From Phoronis ovalis (lineage: Eukaryota > Phoronida > Phoronidae), in assembly GCA_028565635.1 (NCBI GenBank), contig JAOXYB010067500.1, positions 1-24,345 on the forward strand: DNA of 24,345 bases, written 5' to 3'. Under the pieces are notes generated by a model. It was not told the DNA's origin. It was given only the letters and a program-made list of their open reading frames with translations, and ran no database searches. The translations under genes and the position numbers were made by a program. How positions within the stretch are numbered: position 1 is the stretch's first letter; every line of letters starts with the position of its first letter. Below, one piece after another: positions 1-9,104 of the stretch.

Positions 1-217
1 CTCATTTGTGTTGCATGAAAAAGAACTTGGACGTACACGTAACAGATGAAAATAAATAAAATAAAAAAGATTACAATTAATCACTATGCGCTGTGAGAAC
101 TTTTTCTGGTACATTAATTATCATTTCATATCAACTATTCTGTTTATGGTCTTGCTATTATTATTTGGCTAAAAGAAGAACGTACGCGATATTCAGAATA
201 CTCGTACAGCAGGCCCA

Positions 218-261
218 TCAGATAGGGGGGTGCATTGGGTGCGAATGCACCCCCCATCTGA
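218..261. repeat. Strong hairpin, possible end of an old repeat
   Basis: TCAGAT-A-GGGGGGTGCATT at 218-236 pairs fully with AATGCACCCCCCATCTGA at 244-261, with one bulged A and a loop of about 7 nt. It is GC-rich in AT-rich DNA. Confidence 0.75.
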
Positions 262-480
262 CATTTGAAATGGGAGGACCATTAACGTAATGTTAACGCA
301 ACTCCCTTTTGAAATAGTAAACACATCCCCCTTTGAAATAGTAACGCGCTCCGAATTGGCAGGGAGAGAGGCGACACTCACTGCCCGCAGAGAGCAATTT
401 TTTTTTTTTGGTTGTCAATTTAATTTGGGGAGCACGGCGAGGTTTTTTAAAATTTTTTTTTTTTTTTTTTGCTTGTCCCT
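262..480 (-). repeat. Diverged relative of the 1384-1915 element
   Basis: On the minus strand this stretch contains CCGTGCTCCCC, then ATTGACAACCAAAAAAAA, close to CCGTGCTGCCA, then ATTGACAAGCAAAAAAAA in the MITE (1662-1692). It also has repeated TTTCAAA(A)GGG-type motifs like 1573-1582. Order differs and no TIRs are visible, so it is at most a rearranged fragment. Confidence 0.35.
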
Positions 481-491
481 ATAATGGGGTT

Positions 492-568
492 TTCGGATCA
501 ATGAACCTTCGGACCAATGAACCTTCGGACTAATGAACCTTAATTCGGACTAATGGGTCTTCGGACTA
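492..568. repeat. 16-bp tandem repeat, about 4.5 units
   Basis: TTCGGATCAATGAACC (492-507), TTCGGACCAATGAACC (508-523) and TTCGGACTAATGAACC (524-539) are followed by a 4-bp TTAA spacer, TTCGGACTAATGGGTC (544-559) and a partial TTCGGACTA. Confidence 0.9.
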
Positions 569-1375
569 GCGACATGGACCCTTTGTGTAAACACTACATA
601 AAGTAAGTGTTACTTAAACAATTAACATACAAATGTTGTCAATATCCAAAGGAGTGTACGGTCAGTAGCTACTTTCTTCACGATTACGAACACCAGTTCA
701 GGCAGTTCAGCCTCTACACCACAAGGGTTTTAAGGTGTATCTCTGGGTCCTGAGGAAGTTAATGATAATAATGAAGTCTGCTGTGATATAAATAATTATA
801 ACTCTCACGTAAGACCCCGGGGTAAGACCCTATATAAATTATAATTATACTCACTTGAGTACTGTAACATTTCCCCCAGCTAGGTATAGTCTTCACGCAT
901 TAACGCCAATAATTATGTCCGATATTTCTGGTACTTCCTTATTTCCGAGTCAAAAGCCGTCAAAAACAGATTGCACATCCAATTAATTCCTGTTCCAAAA
1001 TAATCCCAATTTTACACGGGTTTAATATAAAAAATGAGGATAATTAGAGACGTTATCCCCGGCGTTATCACGTTAAACGTGATCGGCGTTAAACGAGGAA
1101 CTACCGATCGAATACCCTTTCCACTACGTTCCAGTTTATAGCGACCAAAAGGAAATAAGGTCAAGTAAGAGGAAACTATAATTATAATCCCTTAATATAT
1201 TAAATATAACAAATAATTTGTTTACGGCGAATTACATACAATAACAGTTATTTTTAAAAATGTTTAACACACTGTGGAATTTAATTTGACCAGTATTCTT
1301 TTTTTCAGCTATTTATTATGATAGTATTAAACATTGATTAAATTAAAAATCTTAAAATATAAATCATTATCCCGG

Positions 1376-1383
1376 CCAATATT
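1376..1383. repeat. Target-site duplication, left copy
   Basis: CCAATATT directly precedes the left TIR and is identical to 1916-1923. Confidence 0.85.
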
Positions 1384-1915
1384 CCCGGGGGGCTCACTTG
1401 AAAAAAAGTCGGGTACCCATGCTCGTCCGTAGGGTGCAAAATAAGCCCGTAAACGGGAAGTGGAGGATCAAAATACCACCCCTAAATGGGAGGATTTTGC
1501 TCAAAAGGTACCCATAAACGGGAAGTTTTCTCTGAAGAATGTACCCCTAAACCAGGTCCGTCAGACACTTTTTCAAAAGGGGGTGCGTTTGTGGTGTTTT
1601 TAGAATTACCGATTGCAAAAATATCAGTTCAGTAATCCAAAAAAGTTTGCTGAAACGTCTCCGTGCTGCCAGAAAAAATTGACAAGCAAAAAAAAAACTC
1701 ATTTTCATGCTGAAACGTTCCCGTGCTGCCAATGATCAATGCGGAAGTAAACATTTGCACTGTAGACCCGACGGTAGACCTTGTATCGATGTTTTGTAAC
1801 TTTACATTTGCGAAAAACAAATGGGAACCCCGCCGAACGTCAAAAAGGTACCCCTTTTCCCCGTTTTTTCGGACGAGCATGCGTACCCGACTTTTTTTCA
1901 AGTCAGCCCCCCGGG
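1384..1915. mobile_element. Non-autonomous DNA transposon (MITE), hAT-like by target size
   Basis: The ends are 46-bp terminal inverted repeats, 1384-1429 and 1870-1915, differing at only two positions and beginning CCCGGGGGGCT. Exact 8-bp copies of CCAATATT flank the element at 1376-1383 and 1916-1923. Eight-base target duplications are known for hAT and some other superfamilies (P, Merlin-type); the TIR start is not the usual hAT form, so the superfamily is uncertain. There is no transposase. The few differences between the TIRs suggest fairly recent insertion. Confidence 0.85.
1649..1731. repeat. Internal direct repeat of the MITE
   Basis: GCTGAAACGT-YY-CCGTGCTGCCA occurs at 1649-1671 and 1709-1731, a 60-bp spacing with two substitutions. 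Upstream, 1446-1560 holds several related self-complementary motifs such as CCCGTAAACGGG. Subterminal repeats of this sort often serve as transposase contacts; that role is inferred. Confidence 0.65.
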
Positions 1916-1923
1916 CCAATATT
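1916..1923. repeat. Target-site duplication, right copy
   Basis: CCAATATT directly follows the right TIR and is identical to 1376-1383. Confidence 0.85.
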
Positions 1924-2992
1924 ACATATCCTTGATAACCGAAACCGAAAATGAAACCTGACAACTGATAAAACTAATACCATTCTAATACATAAGAACG
2001 CCGAATTAAACATACAAAAAACGTTGTTTTTTTTACTTAGTTAAACTGTAAATACAGCAAGGAAGCAAACTGTACATAACTTGCTTTGTGCTTATTAATT
2101 TTACCGGAATTTTCCGTAAAAAGGCTCCGTTTCCTGTGCAATCTTTCGTCAGCAAAAAACTTTAATGACACGTATAATTGTCTAATAATCTATAAAACGA
2201 TTTTAAAAATAAAATAATTATATATGTTGGTCATGAGTTGATATTTTGCCTTTTCATACACAGCACATAAAGCAATTAAAAAAAATCTCGTTTGCTCCCA
2301 AAATAGGGCAATATATAGGCCTATATAGTACTGTGTTATTGGTTTTCTAAATGCCAATATAATCTGGTGCCTTAACTTAATGTTATATTAATTTATTAAA
2401 ATGCAATCATAAATTGAAAGAAGTATATAGTTATAAAATATGCAGTATAAAATGCTATGATTCGCCATGTTTATTGTACTTTGACGTGGTGCACATAGTT
2501 CACTGTTGTTTCATCATAACCAGAAAAGTGATTCTATACTTCGGAATCAATGTTTCCCACCCCCCTTAAGACTGGAATACACTCCTTTTTATGTTGGACA
2601 ACATGTAACAATATTTCTAAGCACACATTCTTTTGAGCAAATAGTTGCAGACTCTTGTTCACAATGATACACTGGATTTTGAATATTTGTAATTGCCCAC
2701 AATCTGGTGTATTTTCTGTGACTGTGTTTGCCATGTCAGATTGTGCAACTTTTTATATAAGAAGAGGCTTTAAAGTATTTATATTAGCAACCTTTTTGAA
2801 TAGATTAGCTTCCATTATTATTGGGGTTACTTACTGTACTTGAGATTTCAGAAAGGAAGACTTTGCAAGTAATGTTTATGTAACAGATGAATTTGAGATA
2901 TTAATGCAGAAACTCAGTGCTACACATGATTGTGTCATCAATATTGTAATTGCTAGTAAAATCAAATCAAAATCCTTGTAAAATGAATAAGT

Positions 2993-2998
2993 TTTAAT
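2993..2998 (-). terminator. Candidate poly(A) signal (ATTAAA) for the METTL24-like gene
   Basis: ATTAAA on the minus strand lies about 210 nt past the TAA and is followed by a T-rich stretch around 2975-2955. Canonical AATAAA copies occur farther on (2397-2392 and near 2470). In DNA this AT-rich such hexamers are common, so this is only a candidate. Confidence 0.2.
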
Positions 2999-3205
2999 TG
3001 TTAAAGCACATTATCCAAGTTTTAAACATTTGTGTAGTATACCTTATGTAGAACATTGTCTCAGAAACTATATTCCAAATTTCACATAAACAAACACACC
3101 CATACAAAAGTTATAATGAAAATAGTCGTCCTACTAATATAGTCTCACAACAGTCACTGTTGTATCATATGTTAAGTATATTTCTCGATAACTCACAAAT
3201 AATTG

Positions 3206-6200
3206 TTATCCATGAAACATAAGTTTTTCAGTTTTTGCAAATCCAATTTTATAACAGTTTACATCATTATCACTACTCAGACGTTTCGTTGTAACTTCAC
3301 TACAAGGACTTGAATAAAATATAAGAAATCCATTGGCTTCCATACGCTTTAGTATGCTATATTCCTGTCTTAGTACTGTTGGATGGTCTCCATATTGAGG
3401 TTCACTGATAAATACTTTAATAAGTACTTGGCTTGTATTCTGAAAATAAAGAAAGTAATATTATACTTGTAGCATCCATGTGACCCAGTTCACAAGGAAA
3501 TTCTCTTTTATTGGATACACTTAAGTTAATAAACATTAAGACATGTATCAGCAAAATGGTATTTGAGCATTGCTTCTCCTGAGTGGAACTTATTGTGTGA
3601 AGCTGATGAGAATGTGCTGCTAGTGTGGGTCATCTGTTTTTATGAATATTGGTCAGAAATTGGTTATTTTAAAGCTTCTGTGGTATGGATATGATTTTTG
3701 AAGCCTTGTCAATAGATAAAGATCTGTTGGGCAGATTTAGAATGGGTTTAATTTTTCATGGAAAATCTAAACGAACAAATTAAACAGTATTAATTTTGAA
3801 CTGGTCACAAAAATTGGGTTTTGGATGGAATCCATATTTCAACATTTTTTGAATATAGTTGGTGAGCATAATTTTACCCTCATTTTAATACCCCCATATA
3901 TCACATATCAAAGACATCTTCTGGCTACTTTTACATTCTGAAATTGCATCACATTCTGTGACACAAGCCAGTTGCCATTTTAGTGTATACAAGTTCTATT
4001 TTTACTTTTAACAAGATGCTGCATTTATAGTGACGTGTTCCCCATTTTCAATAGATACTAGTTACCTATTATTGGAAAATTCATTAAACTTATCTCAGTA
4101 TGAATGAGATGCGGGAGAAATAGGAAAATGAACAAGTTCTCGGAAAAAAAGATGGAGATAATGCATCAGCATGAGCAGATGAATACAATAAGGTTATGAA
4201 AACAGGGAACATTCCTAGTAAATTGTATAAAGAATTATTTCAATTTTTAGACCATGCAGATTTTTACTAACAATTAAATACAACAGTAATGATGAACTTA
4301 CAGCAAATGTACCACCATCTAACAAAGAAGACAGAAGATGCCAACTGGCATATGTTGACATATTAATCTCGACAATACTAATGTGCTCGTGCTTAGACAT
4401 ATCTTCAAACACTTCAGCTGCACTCATTTCTTGTCTGAAAATCAAAATGACATCATGCACAAAAACACTGCATATTACACGGACAAAGATGAACCATGAA
4501 CAGAAGTTTACAGAATGAAAAAACAGATACTGCTTTAGAAGGTGAGTACCAACAACATAATCCTGTGACAGCTAAGTGGTTATACGTAAATTTCAATAAT
4601 CTTTACTTCAACATCTTTCCAAAATTTATATGTGAATTAGCATATTTGTTAATTTACCTACTCAAAACTTAAATGAAAGAATAAAGTGTGTATAAGTTGT
4701 ACCCCTCAATACAAGAATATGAAGGCAACAAGTGAGTAACTTGATTTCTTTTCATTAACTGATAAATACGATCTTGGGACTATTGTAACTTAGTTATCAA
4801 CCAGTTATAACAGTCCTGCATACAATCACAGTAATTAGAGGTACCAATGCTTTTTCATTGTTTACAAGACATAGGCCTGTTTATAAATGTGGGTAACCAC
4901 CTTGTACTTGAAGTAGAAATAATTGCCTTTAATGAGATAGTACTTGGAAAATGGAAGAGTTTATTGTACATGAAAGAAATGTAAGGGCTAACACCCATTG
5001 TTTGCAGATTAATCTATTTATAGCAACACTATGGGCATAAGCTGATAAGACAGGAGAAGTATGATGATCCTTCATTTTCTACAGTTGTGTATCAAGTACA
5101 AAATCTGAAGTTCATTAGGATGGCACCATCATGTTTAAAAGACCCGTCTTCAGACAATTATATTGAATGCACACCAGAGCTAGTGTAACTAATAGAAATT
5201 ATTAGAGCTAACAAATATACAGAATGTTGGTTTCTATTTTACTGACCCATTTTTATTGACAAGGAAGTCAATGTGTTCAAACGATTTGTCTTTTTCTACT
5301 TGGTGACTAGTTTTCGGAATATAATGATGAATTTTGCAATCGTGGCCTACTTCATTAAGATCTTCTTTTATTGCCTTTTCTAGCACCCTTTGATTACCAC
5401 TATGACTGAAAGAGCAATGATATCTAGTTGAGAAAAGTAAGCATTTTATTCAAAATTAGAAAACCCTTTCAAAACATTTTGTCAAAGAGATTGCTGATTA
5501 TTGACACTTGAAGCAGCCTTGCATAACTAAAATAAATTACACAATTTCAAATGACGACTTTAAAAACCACTCTGGCAGTGAATGATAATAGCAACAGACA
5601 CAAGAAATTCTTTAGCTGCTATGCAAAGAGGAATTAACACTAAAAACAGTCTTGGATAATTGTGTAATGATGTTTTAGGTAGAACACATCTTACCTAAAA
5701 CTGTACAGTGTACATTTATGTTTATAAAATTCATCTACACACATATGCCACCTAGCAGGGACTGGAGTAACTAACACCTTCTGTTCCGTGAGAAGATGTT
5801 CTACTTCAAACACTTTGTGGCATTTTATTTCTCTATTGTAAATGAAATCTATCAACCGTCTTCTTTCAAGCTCTTGTGTTCCTATGCATTATAAAAATTA
5901 GTTTAGTACAAAGCAAAACGCTAATAAAAAGAAACAAAAAAAATACATTTTTACTATCAATTCAGATTTAAACCTACTCAACAGTTGGCATTTTTACTGT
6001 CTTTTTAAAAAATCTCAGAGTGGTCACATGCACATTAAACAGTATTTTATTCAAAGGATTGGTGAGAATAAGTAAAAGGCTATGTTTACAGATATCTTAA
6101 AGCTTTCAACTGTTTGAAAGTTTGACCAATGTAGCAAACCATTTTCTTCCAGCAACATGCATAACCCATACACAGCATTTATGTAACAGTATGAACAGCT

Positions 6201-9041
6201 CCAAATATATTAAAGTACAATTACAATTTTGGGAAATTATATCGTGAGGGTATTAGATTATTTTATGGTTAACAAACAATAACACTAAACAAATATATGT
6301 CATACCCATATCTGCTGGAGGATGCATCACAAATGTTTTTGGTCCTGGGTCTTGAATCCAAGACAAGTAATAAGCACATGATTCCATCATTGTAACTTGA
6401 AGACAAAGTGGACTATTTGATGACACATGGTATAATCTAAAGTTGGCTTGATAGAATAAGTTGTAAATTGTTCTGTACCAGTTGTACAGCAATTCTTCAT
6501 CAATTTTACCTGCAATTTAAACAATTAGTTTAAAATTACCACCCTAAATGGATATTTTTCTTATTAAAAGTGTAAAAACTAAGAGCTATATAATTATACC
6601 TGACAAGGACACAAAGTATTGGTCATGGTCTACATTTACTTGGACTCGTTCTAGAACCACACATTTCAAAAGATTATAAATTCTTATGACACAGACATTA
6701 ATACAATCACTTTAATATCAAAATTACGTATACTTTTGGCAGTTCGTGTGGGTTTAAGTTTTACAGACTAATTTTCACCTTCTCACAATGGCAATCTTGA
6801 ACAGATTTCTCGGACAAAAAACTAAGTTATCATGGGATTGGCTTAAAGTAATACTGGGAGTATCAAAATTTAGTGGAAATAACGGATGCATATGTGCAAG
6901 CAAAAGTTGGCATTAAAAGGGTACATTTATTTTGAAATTGGGAATATGAAGCATGTTACATGTTGACAGACATTCATAATTATTTAGCAAAAATGGCAAA
7001 TGACATGCAAGTCTACGAGACTATTAGTTAGAATGAATGACGAACTAATACTCTTTTTATGCAGGTGAAGATAATTATAATTTTAGGCACCATAACATGG
7101 TTACATTTTGAAATTGATAAGGGTGCCAAATGGATAATTTTCTTAGATAACTGGTATGTACTGTTAAACTTGTAGATCAAGTAAACAGTAAGTGCTAACT
7201 CATATGTCTGCTAAAAGGGTACTTTTCCAAGAAGTTGTAAAATTTCTGCCTAGTTGCCAAAGGGTACTTTTCTAGGAAATGGTAAGTTTGAAATTGATAC
7301 GACTGCCAAAAGGGTATATATTTTCAATCTTTAGTACACATTATTTGGGACTTTTTACTTCTTTTAACAAACAATAACACTAAACATTAGTGCATGAACT
7401 AATTAGTTTTACAAGTGCGACTGATCGTAATACTGATCAAAGATTATACTTACTAAGGTATAAATGAATGTGTAATTGTTTCACATTAGCCAATAATCCA
7501 TCAGCAATCATAAAATGTAAGACTTCCCACATTTTTATAGGACTAGCAACTTCCCACAATTTAAGTATATCTAATTGGCTGTGCCTTAACATCTTCATGA
7601 TATCGTTTAGAGTATGCTGACCATACGAGTTCCTAGCAAAATCTGCATAATCATTTGGTACGAGTATCGTATTTATAAGATGGGTATTATTTAATTCCAA
7701 TAATTCTTCAGGCAAGTTGCTATGAGAGATTATATATGTTGGGAAACTGTAATTGTGTGCCAGAGTTTGTTCACACAAGAACTCGTCATCACTGCCCATT
7801 CTGGAAAAAATAATTAATTACATTATTATTCACAAAAACACATTGCATTTCTACAAAAATCTAACTTTAATCTGTCCTAATAAAATTAAATGCAAGGCTT
7901 ATTAAAGATTGTGCTTTGCTTCACTAATTAATTTACAAAATTTATATTTTGAAATATATTTTTGTTCATTTAGCACATTAATTGTGATTTAGGACTTAAG
8001 ATCAAAGACCTGGAGCGGATTTATTGAAACAATCTTACATATCTTTAAAATGTATCGTAAGTCTAAAGTTGGTCTAAATTTAATTATAAACCCATCGCAA
8101 TATGTGAGTTAAGACACAATGAGTTTCAAGAAACCCATCCAGATCCTTGATGTGCTGGGGCCGATAGGTGAACACATAATTACTGGAAGTATGTCGCAAT
8201 TATGTGCCACAATTTTAATACTCCAGGTATAAATACGAGACACCACTTTGAGGATATAGTGCATGTGGGTCAAAATTTTTCTTTCTGTATAGATTTACTT
8301 TAAGTCTGTTTTTGGTCATTTCCAACATTTGCCAAACAAATCATACAGAAATACATGCCGGGTTATTTTGGTGTATGTTTAGGTGGGAACTCCATCGTTA
8401 TATGTGAGCGAAGTTGCTCACACCGTCCCACCAGTTTCAACAATCCTTTGCGCACTTCCTGTTTACAATATACTGAGACTAATAATAACTACAGAGGCAT
8501 CAATTACTTATTCCTGGAGAATATGCCATAGTTACCATTAACTACTTGGAATTGCTTAAAAAATTTGAAGCAGTTTATGTATTCTAACGTTTGCTTAGTA
8601 CAACAGTAAAAGTGAGAGAGATACACCTCTAAGTGGGAAGTTTGGAACACCAACAATAACTACTCCAAACTACAATTCCTAAACACAAACCTTGATGTCC
8701 TCCTTATTTTCAAACAACTTCAATTAGTGCGTTACAATTATTGCTTACCCAATAGAATAAAATATCCCTTTTGGAGACTCCTTATCCATCACTATGCCCG
8801 AGTTATTGTCCAGACATATTGGGAAATCTACGGAACGATTCCCTATAACAACACTATAATTGCACTGATAATGTTTTGAATTAAAAAATCTGAGTAAGCG
8901 AGTAGCCTCACTATCAATACTGTCAAGCACTTGCAATGGTATAAATCTGTTGACATCATAAAATCCAAGTTGGAAGACAAGATAAAGGCCAGCTAATAAT
9001 GTGATGGTGACTATAATACTTTTTCGCCTTGTTCCACGCAT
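3206..9041 (-). CDS. METTL24-like type II membrane protein with two tandem, degenerate Methyltransf_22 domains (complete, 7 exons)
   Basis: Exons in coding order are 9041-8749, 7800-7454, 6509-6306, 5881-5695, 5405-5247, 4434-4302 and 3439-3206. All introns are GT/AG and the joined frame is open for 518 codons plus TAA. The start is the first in-frame ATG after an in-frame TAG at 9104-9102. Residues 1-7 are basic and 8-28 are hydrophobic, so I infer a signal anchor with a lumenal C-terminus; several N-x-S/T sites (N61, N68, N79) agree. Unit 1 (about 44-275) carries CLD at 76-78, a YSIGGMGSDDEF turn at 95-105 and LLANVKQL. Unit 2 (about 285-512) repeats the order with CVD at 329-331 and LYSF at 340-343. 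The family is normally a SAM-dependent methyltransferase fold of unknown substrate. Here the acidic loop is altered in both units, so a catalytic role is doubtful. The family call is by remembered motif pattern. Confidence 0.72.
3440..4301 (-). other. METTL24-like intron 6
   Basis: The intron is GTAAGT...TTTTCAG. I see only AT-rich sequence without repeats or coding potential. Confidence 0.8.
4302..5405 (-). other. Methyltransf_22-like unit 2 core (exons 5-6 of the METTL24-like gene)
   Basis: Exons 5405-5247 and 4434-4302 encode residues 344-441, the centre of the second copy. After LYSF at 340-343, the expected G-x-G turn is replaced by SHSGNQ. The segment AAEVFEDM, then ISIVEINMSTYASW (415-428), then LLSSLLDGGTFA follows the same pattern as unit 1. 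In it N421 stands where the family acidic aspartate is expected. Exon 7 supplies the final strands (VLIKVFIS, FLIFYSS, YKIGFAK). Confidence 0.6.
4435..5246 (-). other. METTL24-like intron 5
   Basis: The intron is GTCAGT...TTTTCAG and AT-rich. I see nothing else in it. Confidence 0.8.
5672..5701 (-). promoter_or_regulatory. Hairpin enclosing the exon 4 splice donor
   Basis: On the transcribed strand GTTTTAG/GTA (5701-5692, slash = exon end) pairs perfectly over 10 bp with TACCTAAAAC (5681-5672) across a 10-nt loop. The donor GU lies in the stem. A regulatory effect is inference. Confidence 0.5.
5882..6305 (-). other. METTL24-like intron 3
   Basis: The intron is GTATGA...CATAG, AT-rich, with no repeat or gene noted. 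The acceptor has a poor pyrimidine tract. Confidence 0.7.
6510..7453 (-). other. METTL24-like intron 2, with degenerate short repeats
   Basis: GTAAGT donor. Related motifs recur on the plus strand: GGCATTAAAAGGGTAC (6909), TTTTGAAATTGATAAGGGTG (7107), GCTAAAAGGGTACTTTTC (7210), GCCAAAGGGTACTTTTC (7256), and TTTGAAATTGATACGACTGC (7288). The TTTGAAATTG motif returns about every 178 bp, suggesting an eroded tandem repeat. Confidence 0.45.
7454..7800 (-). other. Methyltransf_22-like unit 1 core (exon 2 of the METTL24-like gene)
   Basis: This exon holds most of the first domain copy (residues 98-213). The glycine turn is partly kept (IGGMGSDD at 97-103, crossing the exon 1/2 junction). The segment TLNDIMKML, then LDILKLW, then W188 and DGLLANVKQLHIHLYL matches the family order of helix, acidic strand and helix. 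Where relatives usually read about LKIDIE-x-x-EW, this protein reads LKLWEVASPIKMW, so the aspartate is lost and residues are inserted. Seen directly: order and substitutions. Inferred: weak or no SAM binding. Confidence 0.65.
8382..8432. repeat. Nested hairpin in intron 1
   Basis: GGTGGGA (8382-8388) pairs with TCCCACC (8426-8432). Inside it GTGAGC (8404-8409) pairs with GCTCAC (8416-8421) around a 6-nt loop. It is not a tRNA: there are no other arms. Confidence 0.5.
8669..8679 (+). promoter_or_regulatory. ZNF143/Staf-type word ACTACAATTCC
   Basis: This is an exact match to the left half of the long ZNF143 site (ACTACAATTCC). It sits in intron 1 of the METTL24-like gene, 70 nt past the exon 1 donor. 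Such an 11-mer is unlikely but not impossible by chance in this length. Confidence 0.3.
8749..9041 (-). other. Signal-anchor exon (exon 1 of the METTL24-like gene)
   Basis: The exon starts MRGTRRKSII and continues as an uncharged stretch rich in I, V, L and A to about residue 28. That is a positive-inside pattern typical of Golgi or ER type II proteins. The 5' end of the transcript is not defined. A pyrimidine-poor TTTAG at about 9107-9103 could be an acceptor for an upstream non-coding exon, but nothing proves it. Confidence 0.6.
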
Positions 9042-9052
9042 GATTTTCAGAA

Positions 9053-9088
9053 TTAGAGCATGCGACTTTCTTTCAAGTTCCAAATCAT
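9053..9088 (-). other. Upstream ORF in the METTL24-like leader
   Basis: ATG at 9088-9086 opens an 11-codon frame (MIWNLKESRML) ending at TAA 9055-9053, 11 nt before the main ATG. It overlaps the leader in another frame. It matters only if the transcript starts upstream of 9088, which the sequence does not show. Confidence 0.35.
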
Positions 9089-9104
9089 TTCTTTCTTTTA
9101 TCTA

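Larger units (their letters stand above)
1..3205. other. Intergenic region, repeat-rich, no gene recognised
   Basis: Short ORFs here are AT-rich or cross repeat borders and resemble no family I know. The region holds poly-T runs near 408-417 and 453-470, a hairpin at 218-261, 16-bp tandem repeats, a short palindrome at 1067-1083 (ATCACGTT-A-AACGTGAT) and an inverted-repeat transposon. 1930-2990 shows nothing beyond AT-rich sequence. Confidence 0.6.
7801..8748 (-). other. METTL24-like intron 1
   Basis: The intron is GTAAGC...TTTTTTCCAG. It contains a nested hairpin (8382-8432) and a ZNF143-like word (8669-8679). Otherwise it is AT-rich with no gene. Confidence 0.75.

Noticed and set aside
93-484. 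Two short plus-strand frames near the start
   Set aside because: They cross a GC-rich hairpin and poly-T tracts, giving poly-F stretches; no family likeness.
1629-1964. 111-codon minus-strand open frame
   Set aside because: It runs through the right TIR and target duplication of the MITE; no transposase motif is present.
2534-2843. Overlapping short frames on both strands
   Set aside because: No domain, no splice partners and AT-rich; chance frames in intergenic DNA.
8745-9083. Longer N-terminus for the METTL24-like protein beginning at TTG 9083
   Set aside because: Not an ATG in a nuclear gene. ATG 9041 gives a good basic-hydrophobic signal anchor.
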